8,416 nucleotides of DNA from Solirubrobacterales bacterium 70-9. Its GTDB lineage: Bacteria; Actinomycetota; Thermoleophilia; Solirubrobacterales; 70-9. The position numbers and the translations under genes were made by a program. The notes beneath the pieces were generated by a model. That model did not search any database, was not told the DNA's origin, and worked only from the letters and a program-made list of their open reading frames with translations. The stretch spans positions 1 to 8,416 of the forward strand of contig MKSH01000112.1 of assembly GCA_001898095.1 (NCBI GenBank), given 5' to 3'. Within the stretch, counting starts at the first letter, position 1, and each line of letters starts with the position of its first letter. Of the stretch, positions 1 to 5,671 are shown piece by piece.

Positions 1-155
1 GCAAGGGCGTGCTCGCCGGGTCCAACGCGGCCCAGGTCGAGCGCACGGTGCGGATCCTCGACGAGCTCTCGCTGGAGCCGGCGACCCCCGACGAGGCGCG
101 CGAGATCCTCGGGCTCAAGGGCGCCGCGAAGACCTCGATCCCGGAGCCCTCTTGA
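1..155 (+). CDS. C-terminal end of a DUF849/BKACE-type beta-keto acid cleavage enzyme (partial)
   Basis: Only the last 50 residues are present; the gene begins before the window and ends with TGA at 153-155. The visible tail (KGVLAGSNAAQVER, then ATPDEAREILGLKG) matches my memory of the C-terminus of the DUF849 family (3-keto-5-aminohexanoate cleavage enzyme and other BKACE members): a loop with Ser-Asn, a helix, then an ATP-x-EAR-x-x-LGL motif. Family members are zinc-dependent cytosolic enzymes that condense a beta-keto acid with acetyl-CoA and release acetoacetate and a new CoA ester. The zinc ligands and substrate pocket lie outside the window, so the substrate is unknown. Its stop overlaps the TTG start of the cyclase-family gene by four bases, which puts it at the head of, or inside, the catabolic operon that follows. 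The family call rests on a short stretch but a characteristic one. Confidence 0.7.
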   Translation, partial: KGVLAGSNAAQVERTVRILDELSLEPATPDEAREILGLKGAAKTSIPEPS

Positions 156-1153
156 GCCCCGATGCCGCCGGCGGCGGGCCCGGCCACGGCGGCGCCCAGG
201 TCGAGGGCGACGTCCTCGCGGAGTACATCGCGAAGTACTCCAACTGGGGACGCTGGGGCGACGGCGACGAGCGCGGCACCACCAACCTGATCACCCGCGG
301 GATCGTCCGCGACGCCGCCCGCGCGGTGGAGCTCGGCCAGGTCGTCGGGCTCGGCCTCCCCTTCGACCTCGACGGTCCCCAGACCGGCTACCTCGGCCGC
401 CACAACTGCCTGCGCTACTCGACCCTGACCGGCGCCGAACACGCCGCCGGCGAGCAGCGCCTGCTCGGCAAACCGATCCCCCGCGGGGTCGGCTACGCCG
501 ACGACACCGTCGTCCTGCCGCTCCAGTCGGCCACCCACTGGGACGCCCTCTCCCACGTCTTCCACGAAGGCCGCATGTACAACGACCGCCGCGCCGCCAC
601 CGTCACCGCCCAGGGCGCGCCCGCCTGCGACGCGGTCGCCCTCCGCGACACCCTGGTCGGCCGCGCCGTCCTGCTCGACTTCCCCCGCGCCCAGGGAGTC
701 GAGTGGCTCCCCGACGGCCACGCAATCGACATCGACCAGCTCGACGCCGCGGTCGAGTTCGCCGGCACCGAGATCCGCGAGGGCGACATCGTCCTCCTGC
801 GCACCGGGATGCTCGCCCGCTGCCGGGTCGAGGGCTGGGGCATGTACGCGGGCGGCGACGCCCCCGGCCTCAGCTTCTACACGCTGCCCTGGCTGGCCGG
901 GCACGGCGTCGCCGCGGTCGCCTCCGACACCTGGGGCGTCGAGGTCCGGCCCAACGAGCTGCCCGACAGCTTCCAGCCCTTCCACATCCCCGCCGTCGTC
1001 TACATGGGCCTGCTGCTGGGCGAGATGTTCGACTTCGAGCGGCTGGCCGAGGCCTGCGCCGAAGCGGGCCGCCACGAGGTCTTCTTCTCCGCCCCGCCGA
1101 TCGGCGTCACCGGTTCCTGCGGTGCCCCTCCCGGCCCCACGGCGGTGCTCTAG
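152..1153 (+). CDS. Cyclase-family metal-dependent hydrolase (PF04199 type)
   Basis: The protein has 333 residues. The family includes kynurenine formamidase, isatin hydrolase and polyketide-cyclase-like enzymes that hydrolyse amide or ring bonds with a bound divalent metal. The signature is at residues 126-135, SATHWDALSH, where His129, Asp131 and His135 correspond to the family's HxGTHxDxxxH metal site. The Thr-His/Gln-Trp-Asp form followed by a Met-Tyr-Asn segment (142-144) is what I associate with the longer (about 320-340 aa) cyclase subgroup rather than with classical KynB of about 210 aa. GDIVLLRTG at 211-219 is the second conserved block, and SDTWGVE (258-264) and the C-terminal GVTGSCGAPPGP region also fit. 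The start is a TTG overlapping the previous TGA as TTGA, with GGAG at 143-146 five bases upstream; no ATG is available nearby. The first 20 or so residues are low-complexity and probably disordered. The substrate is unknown. Confidence 0.82.
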   Translation: MSPDAAGGGPGHGGAQVEGDVLAEYIAKYSNWGRWGDGDERGTTNLITRGIVRDAARAVELGQVVGLGLPFDLDGPQTGYLGRHNCLRYSTLTGAEHAAGEQRLLGKPIPRGVGYADDTVVLPLQSATHWDALSHVFHEGRMYNDRRAATVTAQGAPACDAVALRDTLVGRAVLLDFPRAQGVEWLPDGHAIDIDQLDAAVEFAGTEIREGDIVLLRTGMLARCRVEGWGMYAGGDAPGLSFYTLPWLAGHGVAAVASDTWGVEVRPNELPDSFQPFHIPAVVYMGLLLGEMFDFERLAEACAEAGRHEVFFSAPPIGVTGSCGAPPGPTAVL

Positions 1154-1518
1154 TGGCCGCCGACACGCCGCCGGTCCGCGGGGCGGGCGCCGAACCGGAG
1201 CTCGAGCACCCCTTCCCCGGCATCAGCCGGCGCACCAACCACACCGAGCAGGCGACGGTGAGTTCCTACTCCTTCGAGCCCGCCGCCCGCTTCCCGATCC
1301 ACACCCACCCCGAGGAGCAGATCACCGTCGTCCTCGAGGGCACCGTCGTCTTCGAGGTCGAGGGCGAGCGCCACGAGCTCGGCCCCGGCGAGACCTACGC
1401 GGTCGCCGCCGACCTCGAGCACGGCCTCCAGGCCGGCCCCGACGGAGCCCGTTTCCTCGCCGTCGTCGTCCCCCGGCGCAGCGGCTCCGACGCCTACGAG
1501 ATCAAAGGAGAGCAGTAG
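1153..1518 (+). CDS. Small single-domain cupin protein
   Basis: This is a 121-residue protein if it starts at GTG 1153, which shares one base with the upstream TAG stop (TAGTG). The reading frame stays open for 450 bases upstream, but that is only shadow coding inside the cyclase gene. Cupin motif 1 is visible at residues 50-63: His50, His52, Gln56 and Gly63, with Gln in the usual Glu position, a variant common in small cupins (HxHxxEQ). Motif 2 runs from Gly71 through GPGE (77-80) to His90. These give a plausible 3-His/Gln metal site in a beta-barrel. Such small cupins act as metal-dependent isomerases, dioxygenase-like enzymes or ligand sensors, so no reaction can be assigned. It ends immediately before the aldehyde dehydrogenase ATG, and its last codons carry that gene's ribosome binding site, so the two genes should be co-translated. 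Confidence 0.8.
   Translation: MAADTPPVRGAGAEPELEHPFPGISRRTNHTEQATVSSYSFEPAARFPIHTHPEEQITVVLEGTVVFEVEGERHELGPGETYAVAADLEHGLQAGPDGARFLAVVVPRRSGSDAYEIKGEQ
1503..1512 (+). promoter_or_regulatory. Strong ribosome binding site for the aldehyde dehydrogenase gene
   Basis: CAAAGGAGAG lies about 7-10 bases before ATG 1519, inside the last codons of the cupin gene. It is the clearest Shine-Dalgarno in the operon and fixes the start of the dehydrogenase. It contrasts with the leaderless starts of the exopolyphosphatase and acetolactate-synthase-like genes. Confidence 0.7.
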
Positions 1519-2889
1519 ATGAGCATCGAGTCCGTCAACCCGGCCACCGGCGAGCAGGTCGCCACCTTTGACGCATTCTCCCCCGAGCAGGTCGAGGCAG
1601 CGCTGCGGCTCTCGGAGGAGACCTTCCGCGAGTGGCGCCGCCGGCCGGTCGCCGAGCGGGCCGCGCTCTTCGGCGAGTTGGCGAAGACGCTGCGGGCGAA
1701 CGCCGACGAGCTGGCCGGGCTGGTCACCCTGGAGATGGGCAAGATCCTCGCCGAGTCGAAGGCCGAAGTGGAGAAGTGCGCGGTCTTCTGCGACTACATC
1801 GCCGAGCGCGGGCCGGACCTCTTGGCGCCGCGGGCGATCGAGGGCGGCAACGACGAGAACTACGTCCGCTTCGAGCCGCTGGGGACGATCCTCGCGGTGA
1901 TGCCCTGGAACTTCCCCTACGTCCAGGTCTTCCGCTTCGCCCCGGCGGCGCTCACCGCGGGCAACGTCGCGGTGCTGAAGCACGCCTCCAACGTGCCCCA
2001 GTGCGCGATCGCGATCGAGCGCATGTTCAGCGAGGCGGGCTTCCCCGACGGCGTCTTCCAGACCCTGCTGGTCGGGCCGCGCGCGGTCGAGGGGATCATC
2101 GCCGACCGCCGCGTCCGCGGCGTCACCCTGACCGGCTCCGACCTCGCCGGCTCCAAGGTCGCCGCGCTCGCCGGGCGCGAGCTGAAGACCGCGGTGATGG
2201 AGCTCGGCGGCTCCGATCCGTTCGTCGTCCTCGACGACGCAGATATAGATCTCGCGGTCAAGGAAGGAACCCGGGCGCGCAACATCAACGCGGGCCAGGC
2301 CTGCATCTCGGCGAAGCGCTTCATCGTCGCCGATCAGGTCGCCGACGAGTTCGAGTCGAAGCTGGCCGAGTCGATCGGTTCGCTTGTCGTCGGCGACCCG
2401 ACCGACCCGGCGACCCAGGTCGGTCCGCTCGCCCGCCCCGACCTGGTCGACACCCTGCGCGAGCAGGTCGAGGAGTCGATCGCCGCCGGCGCCACCACGC
2501 TGGTCGGCGGCTTCGAGCACGGCGGCCCCGGCTCCTTCGTCGACCCGCTGGTGCTGACCGGGGTCGAGCCGGAGATGCGGGTCTTCCGCGAGGAGACCTT
2601 CGGCCCGGTCGCCGCGGTCGTGCGGGTACCCGACGAGGCGGCGGCGATCGACGCCGCCAACGACTCCGACTTCGGCCTCGGCGCCTCCGTCTTCAGCCAG
2701 GACGTCGAGCGGGCGAAGCGGGTCGCGGCGGAGATCGACGCGGGGATGATCTTCATCAACACGATCGTCGTCTCCGATCCCCGCCTGCCCTTCGGCGGCG
2801 TGAAACGCAGCGGCTTCGGGCGCGAGCTCGGCGAGTGGGGCGTGCTCGAGTTCGTCGACGTGAAGTCGGTGGCAGTGGTGGCGCCATGA
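1519..2889 (+). CDS. NAD(P)-dependent aldehyde dehydrogenase, succinate-semialdehyde dehydrogenase (Sad/GabD) type
   Basis: The protein has 456 residues, the usual length of the shorter Sad-like succinate-semialdehyde dehydrogenases. Everything expected of a working enzyme is present: the PWNFP oxyanion/cofactor loop with Asn131, LKHASNVP with Lys154 for NAD(P) binding, GVTLTGS (201-207) of the Rossmann fold, MELGGSDP with general base Glu228, GQACIS with nucleophile Cys262, EETFGP (358-363), and FGGVKRSGFGRELGEWG near the C-terminus. LKHASNVPQCA and the MGK...EVEKCA segment are features I associate with the Sad branch, but fine substrate specificity is inference. ATG 1519 directly follows the cupin stop, with AAAGGAG at 1504-1510 as a strong Shine-Dalgarno. 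The end overlaps the SDR start as ATGA. In this operon it would oxidise an aldehyde intermediate to an acid. One local oddity is a run of AT-rich codons including a rare ATA at 2245-2247. Confidence 0.93.
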   Translation: MSIESVNPATGEQVATFDAFSPEQVEAALRLSEETFREWRRRPVAERAALFGELAKTLRANADELAGLVTLEMGKILAESKAEVEKCAVFCDYIAERGPDLLAPRAIEGGNDENYVRFEPLGTILAVMPWNFPYVQVFRFAPAALTAGNVAVLKHASNVPQCAIAIERMFSEAGFPDGVFQTLLVGPRAVEGIIADRRVRGVTLTGSDLAGSKVAALAGRELKTAVMELGGSDPFVVLDDADIDLAVKEGTRARNINAGQACISAKRFIVADQVADEFESKLAESIGSLVVGDPTDPATQVGPLARPDLVDTLREQVEESIAAGATTLVGGFEHGGPGSFVDPLVLTGVEPEMRVFREETFGPVAAVVRVPDEAAAIDAANDSDFGLGASVFSQDVERAKRVAAEIDAGMIFINTIVVSDPRLPFGGVKRSGFGRELGEWGVLEFVDVKSVAVVAP

Positions 2890-3689
2890 CTCAGGCGGGG
2901 CGCGATTCCGAGGGGGACCCGGCGGAACAACAGCGGGGAGGTTCCGGCGGGTCCCCCTCGGAATCGCGCCTCACGGGGGGCGTGGTGTTCCTCAGCGGGG
3001 CGAATCGCGGACTGGGGCGGGTGCTCGCCGAGATGCTTCTCGCCAACGATGTCGCGAGGCTCTACGCCGCCGCCCGCAACCCCGACGCGTTGGACGAGGT
3101 CGTCGCCCTCGACCCCGACCGGGTCGTCCCCGTCGCCCTCGACACCACCGACCACGACGCGGTCGACGCCGCCGCGGCGCTGGCCGGCGACACCACGGTC
3201 CTGATCAACAACGCGGGCGCCGCCGCCTTCGCCCCCGGCCTCACCGCGCCGCCCGACGATGTCGCCCGCGAGATGGCGACGAACTTCGGCGGCACCTACG
3301 CGATGGTCCGCGCCTTCGCCCCGGTGATCGAGGGAAACGGCGGCGGGGCGATCGTGAACGTCCTCTCGATGGCCGGCCTCGCCGCGATCCCGCCGCTGAC
3401 CGGCTACTCGGCCTCGAAGGCCGCCGCCCATTCGATGACCCAGGCGGTCCGCGCCGAACTGCGCCCGCGCGGGGTCAGCGTCCACGGCGTCTACCCGGCC
3501 GGGATCGGCACCGAGATGCTCGCCCATCCCTCGATCCCCCACTCCTCCCCGCAGGAGGTCGCCGCCGGCATCCTCGCCGGGGTCGAGGCCGGCGACGAGG
3601 ACATCTTCCCCTGCGCCCTCTCCAGCGCCGAGGCCGAGGTCTGGCGCGTCGATCCGAAGGGCCTGGAGCGCCAACACACCAGCCACTGA
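2886..3689 (+). CDS. Short-chain dehydrogenase/reductase with a palindrome-encoded N-terminal extension
   Basis: This is a 267-residue classical SDR if it starts at ATG 2886, which overlaps the preceding TGA as ATGA. Visible motifs are the Rossmann glycine motif SGANRGLG (37-44), the NNAG motif (108-111), catalytic Ser161, and YSASK with Tyr174 and Lys178. It should be a cytosolic NAD(P)(H)-dependent alcohol/ketone oxidoreductase; the substrate is unknown. Residues 5-28 are unlike any SDR and come from a 72-bp inverted repeat. The flanks MTQAG and LTGGVVFLSGANRG would join into an ordinary SDR N-terminus without it. The alternative is a start at GTG 2982 or 2985, downstream of the palindrome, giving a protein that begins only two or three residues before the glycine motif with no clear ribosome binding site; I find that less likely. 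It is the last gene of the operon, 39 bases before the exopolyphosphatase start. Confidence 0.9.
   Translation: MTQAGRDSEGDPAEQQRGGSGGSPSESRLTGGVVFLSGANRGLGRVLAEMLLANDVARLYAAARNPDALDEVVALDPDRVVPVALDTTDHDAVDAAAALAGDTTVLINNAGAAAFAPGLTAPPDDVAREMATNFGGTYAMVRAFAPVIEGNGGGAIVNVLSMAGLAAIPPLTGYSASKAAAHSMTQAVRAELRPRGVSVHGVYPAGIGTEMLAHPSIPHSSPQEVAAGILAGVEAGDEDIFPCALSSAEAEVWRVDPKGLERQHTSH
2899..2970. repeat. 30-bp near-perfect inverted repeat inside the 5' end of the SDR gene
   Basis: The left arm at 2899-2928 and the right arm at 2941-2970 pair over 30 bases with a single G-G mismatch (2922 against 2947) and a 12-base spacer. The outer part reads GGCGCGATTCCGAGGGGGAC. The whole element is 72 bp, exactly 24 codons, and contains no stop in the SDR frame. 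It would form a very stable cruciform or RNA hairpin right after the SDR start codon. It may be an inserted palindromic element or a regulatory hairpin. Confidence 0.9.
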
Positions 3690-3715
3690 GCGGCCCGGCT
3701 ACCCAGCGGGCCATC

Positions 3716-3731
3716 TAGGGTGGGCGGGATG
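3716..3731 (+). promoter_or_regulatory. Probable -10 element and leaderless start for the exopolyphosphatase gene
   Basis: TAGGGT (3716-3721) matches the actinobacterial TANNNT -10 pattern and is followed by exactly seven bases and then ATG 3729, so transcription would begin at or next to the A of the start codon. No good -35 hexamer is seen at 17-18 bases upstream. The GGGCGGG between them could also act as a weak ribosome binding site on readthrough mRNA from the operon, so this call is tentative. Confidence 0.45.
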
Positions 3732-4655
3732 CCCAGCGCCCCCCCTCGCGTCGCCGTCATCGACATCGGCTCCAACTCGACCCGGCTGCTCGTCGCCGAC
3801 GTCGCCGACGGGCGGGTGACCCCGATCGAGCGGCGCAGCACCGTGACCCGGCTCGGCCGCGGCGTCGACCTCAGCGGCCGGCTCGCCGCCGAGGCGATCG
3901 AGGCTGCCTGCGCCGCCATCGACCCCTACGTCGCCACGCTGCAGGAGCTGGGCGCCGAACGGATCGACGCGATCGCCACCAGCGCCGTCCGCGACGCCGA
4001 GAACGGCAGCGCCTTCGTCGCCGAGCTGCGCGAGCGCTTCGCCCTCTCCGCCCGCGTCCTCGGCGGCGAGGAAGAGGCCCGGCTCACCTACCTCGGCGCC
4101 ACCTCCGAGCACTCGCCCGAGGTCCCGACCCTGGTGATCGACATCGGCGGCGGCTCGACCGAGCTGATCGTCGGCAAGCGCCGCGAGATCGAGTGGCACG
4201 TCTCGCTGCAGGCCGGCGTCGTCCGCCATACCGAGCGCCACCTGCCCTCCGACCCGCCGACCCCGGTGGAGCTGGAAGCGGTGGCCATCGACCTGCGCGG
4301 GCTGATCGAAGCAGCGACCGCCGAGGCGCCCGGCGCGGTCGAGGGGATCGCCGTGGCGGGAACGCCGACCTCGCTGGCGGCGATCGAGCTGGGGCTCGTG
4401 CCCTACGACCCGAAACGCGTCCACGGCCACGTGCTCGAGCTGCCCAGTATCCAGCGCATGCTGTCCCAGCTGGCATCGGCGCCGCTGGCCGAGCGGGTCG
4501 AGATCCCAGGCCTCCACGCCGACCGCGCCCCGACCATCGTCGCCGGCGTCGTCACCCTCGTCGAGATCATGCGTGCCTTCGATCTGGGCCGCATCACCGT
4601 GTCCGAGCACGACATTTTGTACGGAGCGGCGATTGCGTTAGCGGATTCCATTTAA
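3729..4655 (+). CDS. ppx: Exopolyphosphatase, Ppx/GppA family (short form)
   Basis: The protein has 308 residues from ATG 3729. An in-frame GTG at 3720 would add three residues but lies inside the presumed -10 box. The Ppx/GppA fold of the sugar kinase/Hsp70/actin superfamily is evident: phosphate-1 loop DIGSNSTRLLV (12-22), ATSAVRDAENG (83-93), GGEEEARLTYLGA (112-124) with the catalytic-region glutamates, phosphate-2 loop IDIGGGSTE (137-145), AGTPTSLAA (210-218), and the C-terminal SEHDILYGAA (292-301). It hydrolyses terminal phosphate from inorganic polyphosphate and/or pppGpp in the cytosol. About 300 residues is normal for actinobacterial Ppx, which lacks the C-terminal HD domain of the longer enterobacterial proteins. 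It sits 39 bases after the SDR on the same strand but is functionally unrelated and appears to have its own promoter. Whether pppGpp or polyP is the main substrate cannot be told here. Confidence 0.93.
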   Translation: MPSAPPRVAVIDIGSNSTRLLVADVADGRVTPIERRSTVTRLGRGVDLSGRLAAEAIEAACAAIDPYVATLQELGAERIDAIATSAVRDAENGSAFVAELRERFALSARVLGGEEEARLTYLGATSEHSPEVPTLVIDIGGGSTELIVGKRREIEWHVSLQAGVVRHTERHLPSDPPTPVELEAVAIDLRGLIEAATAEAPGAVEGIAVAGTPTSLAAIELGLVPYDPKRVHGHVLELPSIQRMLSQLASAPLAERVEIPGLHADRAPTIVAGVVTLVEIMRAFDLGRITVSEHDILYGAAIALADSI

Positions 4656-4662
4656 GTACAAT
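4633..4662 (+). promoter_or_regulatory. Sigma-70-like promoter driving a non-coding transcript
   Basis: TTGCGT (4633-4638), an 18-base spacer and TACAAT (4657-4662) form a good vegetative-type promoter across the exopolyphosphatase stop codon. The predicted transcription start is near 4669-4670. No plausible start codon follows at a leaderless or Shine-Dalgarno distance, so the product is more likely an RNA than a protein. Confidence 0.5.
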
Positions 4663-4973
4663 GTCACCGCGGTCGGGATAGTCGACAGTACCGGATGGAC
4701 ACTGGCTGTTCAGCCAACGGGACAAACGGGTGGTTTGGGGGATTCAACCCCCACAAATGGCCTACCCGTCTACCTAATTTTTGGTACTCCACGCACGAAG
4801 CGGTGGACAAATCCCTCACGCCCTGGCAATACTTCTAGGACCGGGGACGAGGAGGGGTTCGCCTCACCTTGCCCTTGGCATAGGGCTTGGGCGATTGCCG
4901 CATCATGGCGCCTCCCGCCGTCTGAGCCCGTCAAAAAAGGGTCCCTGAAGACGTACCCCTGCCCGTCCTGAGG

Positions 4974-4987
4974 GATCCGCGCGGATC
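4974..4987. repeat. 14-bp perfect palindrome beside the terminator
   Basis: GATCCGCGCGGATC reads identically on both strands. It overlaps the left edge of the terminator stem by three bases, so in RNA the two hairpins would stack side by side or compete at their boundary. Confidence 0.75.
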
Positions 4988-5017
4988 GCCCGTCATATGA
5001 CGGGCGATTCTCGTTTT
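4985..5017 (+). terminator. Intrinsic terminator after the candidate non-coding RNA
   Basis: A perfect 24-base palindrome has a 10-bp stem ATCGCCCGTC (4985-4994), an ATAT loop and the complementary arm 4999-5008. It is followed by TTCTCGTTTT on the plus strand, giving the hairpin-plus-T-tract structure of a Rho-independent terminator. It is the only U-tailed hairpin I see in the window, and it faces the plus-strand transcripts (exopolyphosphatase readthrough and the candidate RNA). Confidence 0.8.
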
Positions 5018-5071
5018 ATGGCCCTTCCGAACCGACTTCAGCGGACGGGCGGGGCGCGGGGACGGCGAGGG

Positions 5072-5131
5072 ACCCGGCCCTCTCGGAGGCGGCCCGGGCA
5101 GGCTGCCCGCTTGCCTCCGAGAGGGCCGGGT
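5072..5131. repeat. Long hairpin with 19-bp perfect stem (family member 1)
   Basis: The left arm at 5072-5090 and the right arm at 5113-5131 pair perfectly over 19 bp (ACCCGGCCCTCTCGGAGGC). The apical part can pair further through CGGGCAG 5095-5101 with CTGCCCG 5103-5109. The core at 5081-5105 matches the reverse complement of 5591-5615 at 24 of 25 positions, so this hairpin and the one at 5571-5620 are copies of one element in opposite orientation. Confidence 0.9.
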
Positions 5132-5211
5132 GTCGGGAGGACGGCGGGGATGCGGTCGCGGGCGGGGGATCGGCGGAGGGTGCGGGTGCGCGCCGGTCCC
5201 GACGGGGAGAA

Positions 5212-5237
5212 GCGCGGGAGGCGCGCGCGGGAGGCGC
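5212..5237 (+). repeat. Tandem 13-bp direct repeat
   Basis: GCGCGGGAGGCGC occurs twice head to tail at 5212-5224 and 5225-5237. It is short and GC-only in character, so it may simply be replication slippage in a non-coding tract. Confidence 0.8.
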
Positions 5238-5288
5238 CGAACTCCGCGGAGTCGTGCGGAACTCCACGTTCCCTAAGGAGGTTCCGAG

Positions 5289-5336
5289 GCCCTGAGTGAG
5301 TTGAACACACCAGGGTGTGCTCAACTCACTCAGGGC
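5289..5336. repeat. 23-bp near-perfect palindrome with a 2-base centre
   Basis: The arms at 5289-5311 and 5314-5336 are complementary except for one A-C mismatch (5305 against 5320). The left arm contains CTGAGTGAGTTGAACACACC. Its base composition is much more balanced than the flanks. It lies far from any gene start, roughly 380 bases beyond the end of the minus-strand enzyme gene, so a terminator-like or repeat-element role is likelier than an operator. There is no T-tract on either side. Confidence 0.9.
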
Positions 5337-5355
5337 ATCCCGGCGCGCCCCGAGG

Positions 5356-5391
5356 TCGACCTTCTCCGGGCTCCGGCATGGAGAAGGTCGA
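5356..5391. repeat. 12-bp perfect inverted repeat
   Basis: TCGACCTTCTCC at 5356-5367 pairs with GGAGAAGGTCGA at 5380-5391 across a 12-base loop. It follows the 5289-5336 palindrome by 19 bases, making a tandem pair of strong hairpins without a T-tract. Confidence 0.85.
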
Positions 5392-5570
5392 GGGGGCGGC
5401 GGAGGTACCGGTCACGGCCCGATCTCGGGCGGGAGTCGGGACGAAGGCGTCGGGAAGGGGCGCCGGGGACGGCGGGGTGCGCACTTCCCTCGGGAGACGT
5501 CACGTCCCCGCCCCGATCCCTCGCGGCTCCCCCCGGATCCATACCGATCCCCCGCAGGTCCTCCGCATCC

Positions 5571-5620
5571 GGGCGTCTCGGAGGCGGCCACAGCCTGCCC
5601 GGGTCGCCTCCGAGACGCCC
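5571..5620. repeat. Hairpin with 16-bp perfect stem (family member 2)
   Basis: GGGCGTCTCGGAGGCG at 5571-5586 pairs with the arm at 5605-5620 across an 18-base loop. Compared with the hairpin at 5072-5131 it has the same TCTCGGAGGC stem core and, read on the other strand, the same CCCGGGCAGGCTG loop. Two stem positions differ by swapped base pairs, so pairing is kept. Confidence 0.9.
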
Positions 5621-5626
5621 AGGCCT

Positions 5627-5671
5627 CCCGTCCCCGGCCTCCGGGGCCTGAAGCATCGCCCGTCCCCGGCC
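5627..5671 (+). repeat. 13-bp direct repeat pair beside a short hairpin
   Basis: CCCGTCCCCGGCC occurs at 5627-5639 and again at 5659-5671. Part of the first copy forms the hairpin CCCCGG-CCT-CCGGGG at 5632-5646. It lies 40-90 bases past the end of the minus-strand enzyme gene and could contribute to ending its transcript, though there is no U-tract. Confidence 0.6.

Larger units (their letters stand above)
4669..5017 (+). ncRNA. Candidate structured non-coding RNA of about 350 nt, family not recognised
   Basis: The segment is bounded by a promoter at 4633-4662 and an intrinsic terminator at 4985-5017. It is visibly lower in GC than its surroundings and has no convincing reading frame. Nested pairings can be drawn. 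AGTACC 4687-4692 with GGTACT 4783-4788 encloses two hairpins: TGGCT/AGCCA at 4703-4716, and a long imperfect hairpin at 4726-4769 (ACGGGT/ACCCGT, TTT/AAA, GGGGG/CCCCC around an ATTCAA loop). Further hairpins are TCCAC/GTGGA at 4788-4807, GCCC/GGGC at 4871-4886 and the palindrome at 4974-4987. I looked for tmRNA (3' CCA, T-arm, tag ORF), RNase P RNA (GAGGAAAGUCC core), SRP RNA and tRNA signatures and found none. The length would suit a housekeeping RNA, but the identity is open and transcription is only inferred. Confidence 0.45.

Noticed and set aside
1632..2885. Plus-strand frame upstream of the SDR start, open through the dehydrogenase gene
   Set aside because: It is continuous with the SDR frame but is Arg/Gly-rich shadow translation of the dehydrogenase gene. 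The SDR itself starts at ATG 2886, or less likely at GTG 2982.
1150..3686. Long minus-strand open frames opposite the operon
   Set aside because: They are GC-driven antisense shadows of the cupin, dehydrogenase and SDR genes, with no motifs.
4735..4971. 78-codon plus-strand open frame starting with TTG
   Set aside because: It has no ribosome binding site, its residue composition looks random (many Pro, Ser, Arg, Thr), it resembles no family, and it lies across hairpins of the candidate RNA.
4660..5020. tmRNA, RNase P RNA, SRP RNA or tRNA
   Set aside because: There is no 3' CCA with T-arm, no tag frame ending in Ala-Leu-Ala-Ala, no GAGGAAAGUCC core, no SRP apical motif, and no 7-bp acceptor stem on either strand. 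GGGGGATTCAACCCCC at 4737-4752 resembles a T-arm at first glance, but its loop is six bases and lacks the TTCRA order.
5289..5336. Operator or insertion-sequence end
   Set aside because: The nearest gene starts are more than a kilobase away and no transposase gene or matching second end with target duplication is visible.
5072..5620. CRISPR array
   Set aside because: The repeats are inverted, few and irregularly spaced; there are no regularly spaced direct repeats and no cas genes.
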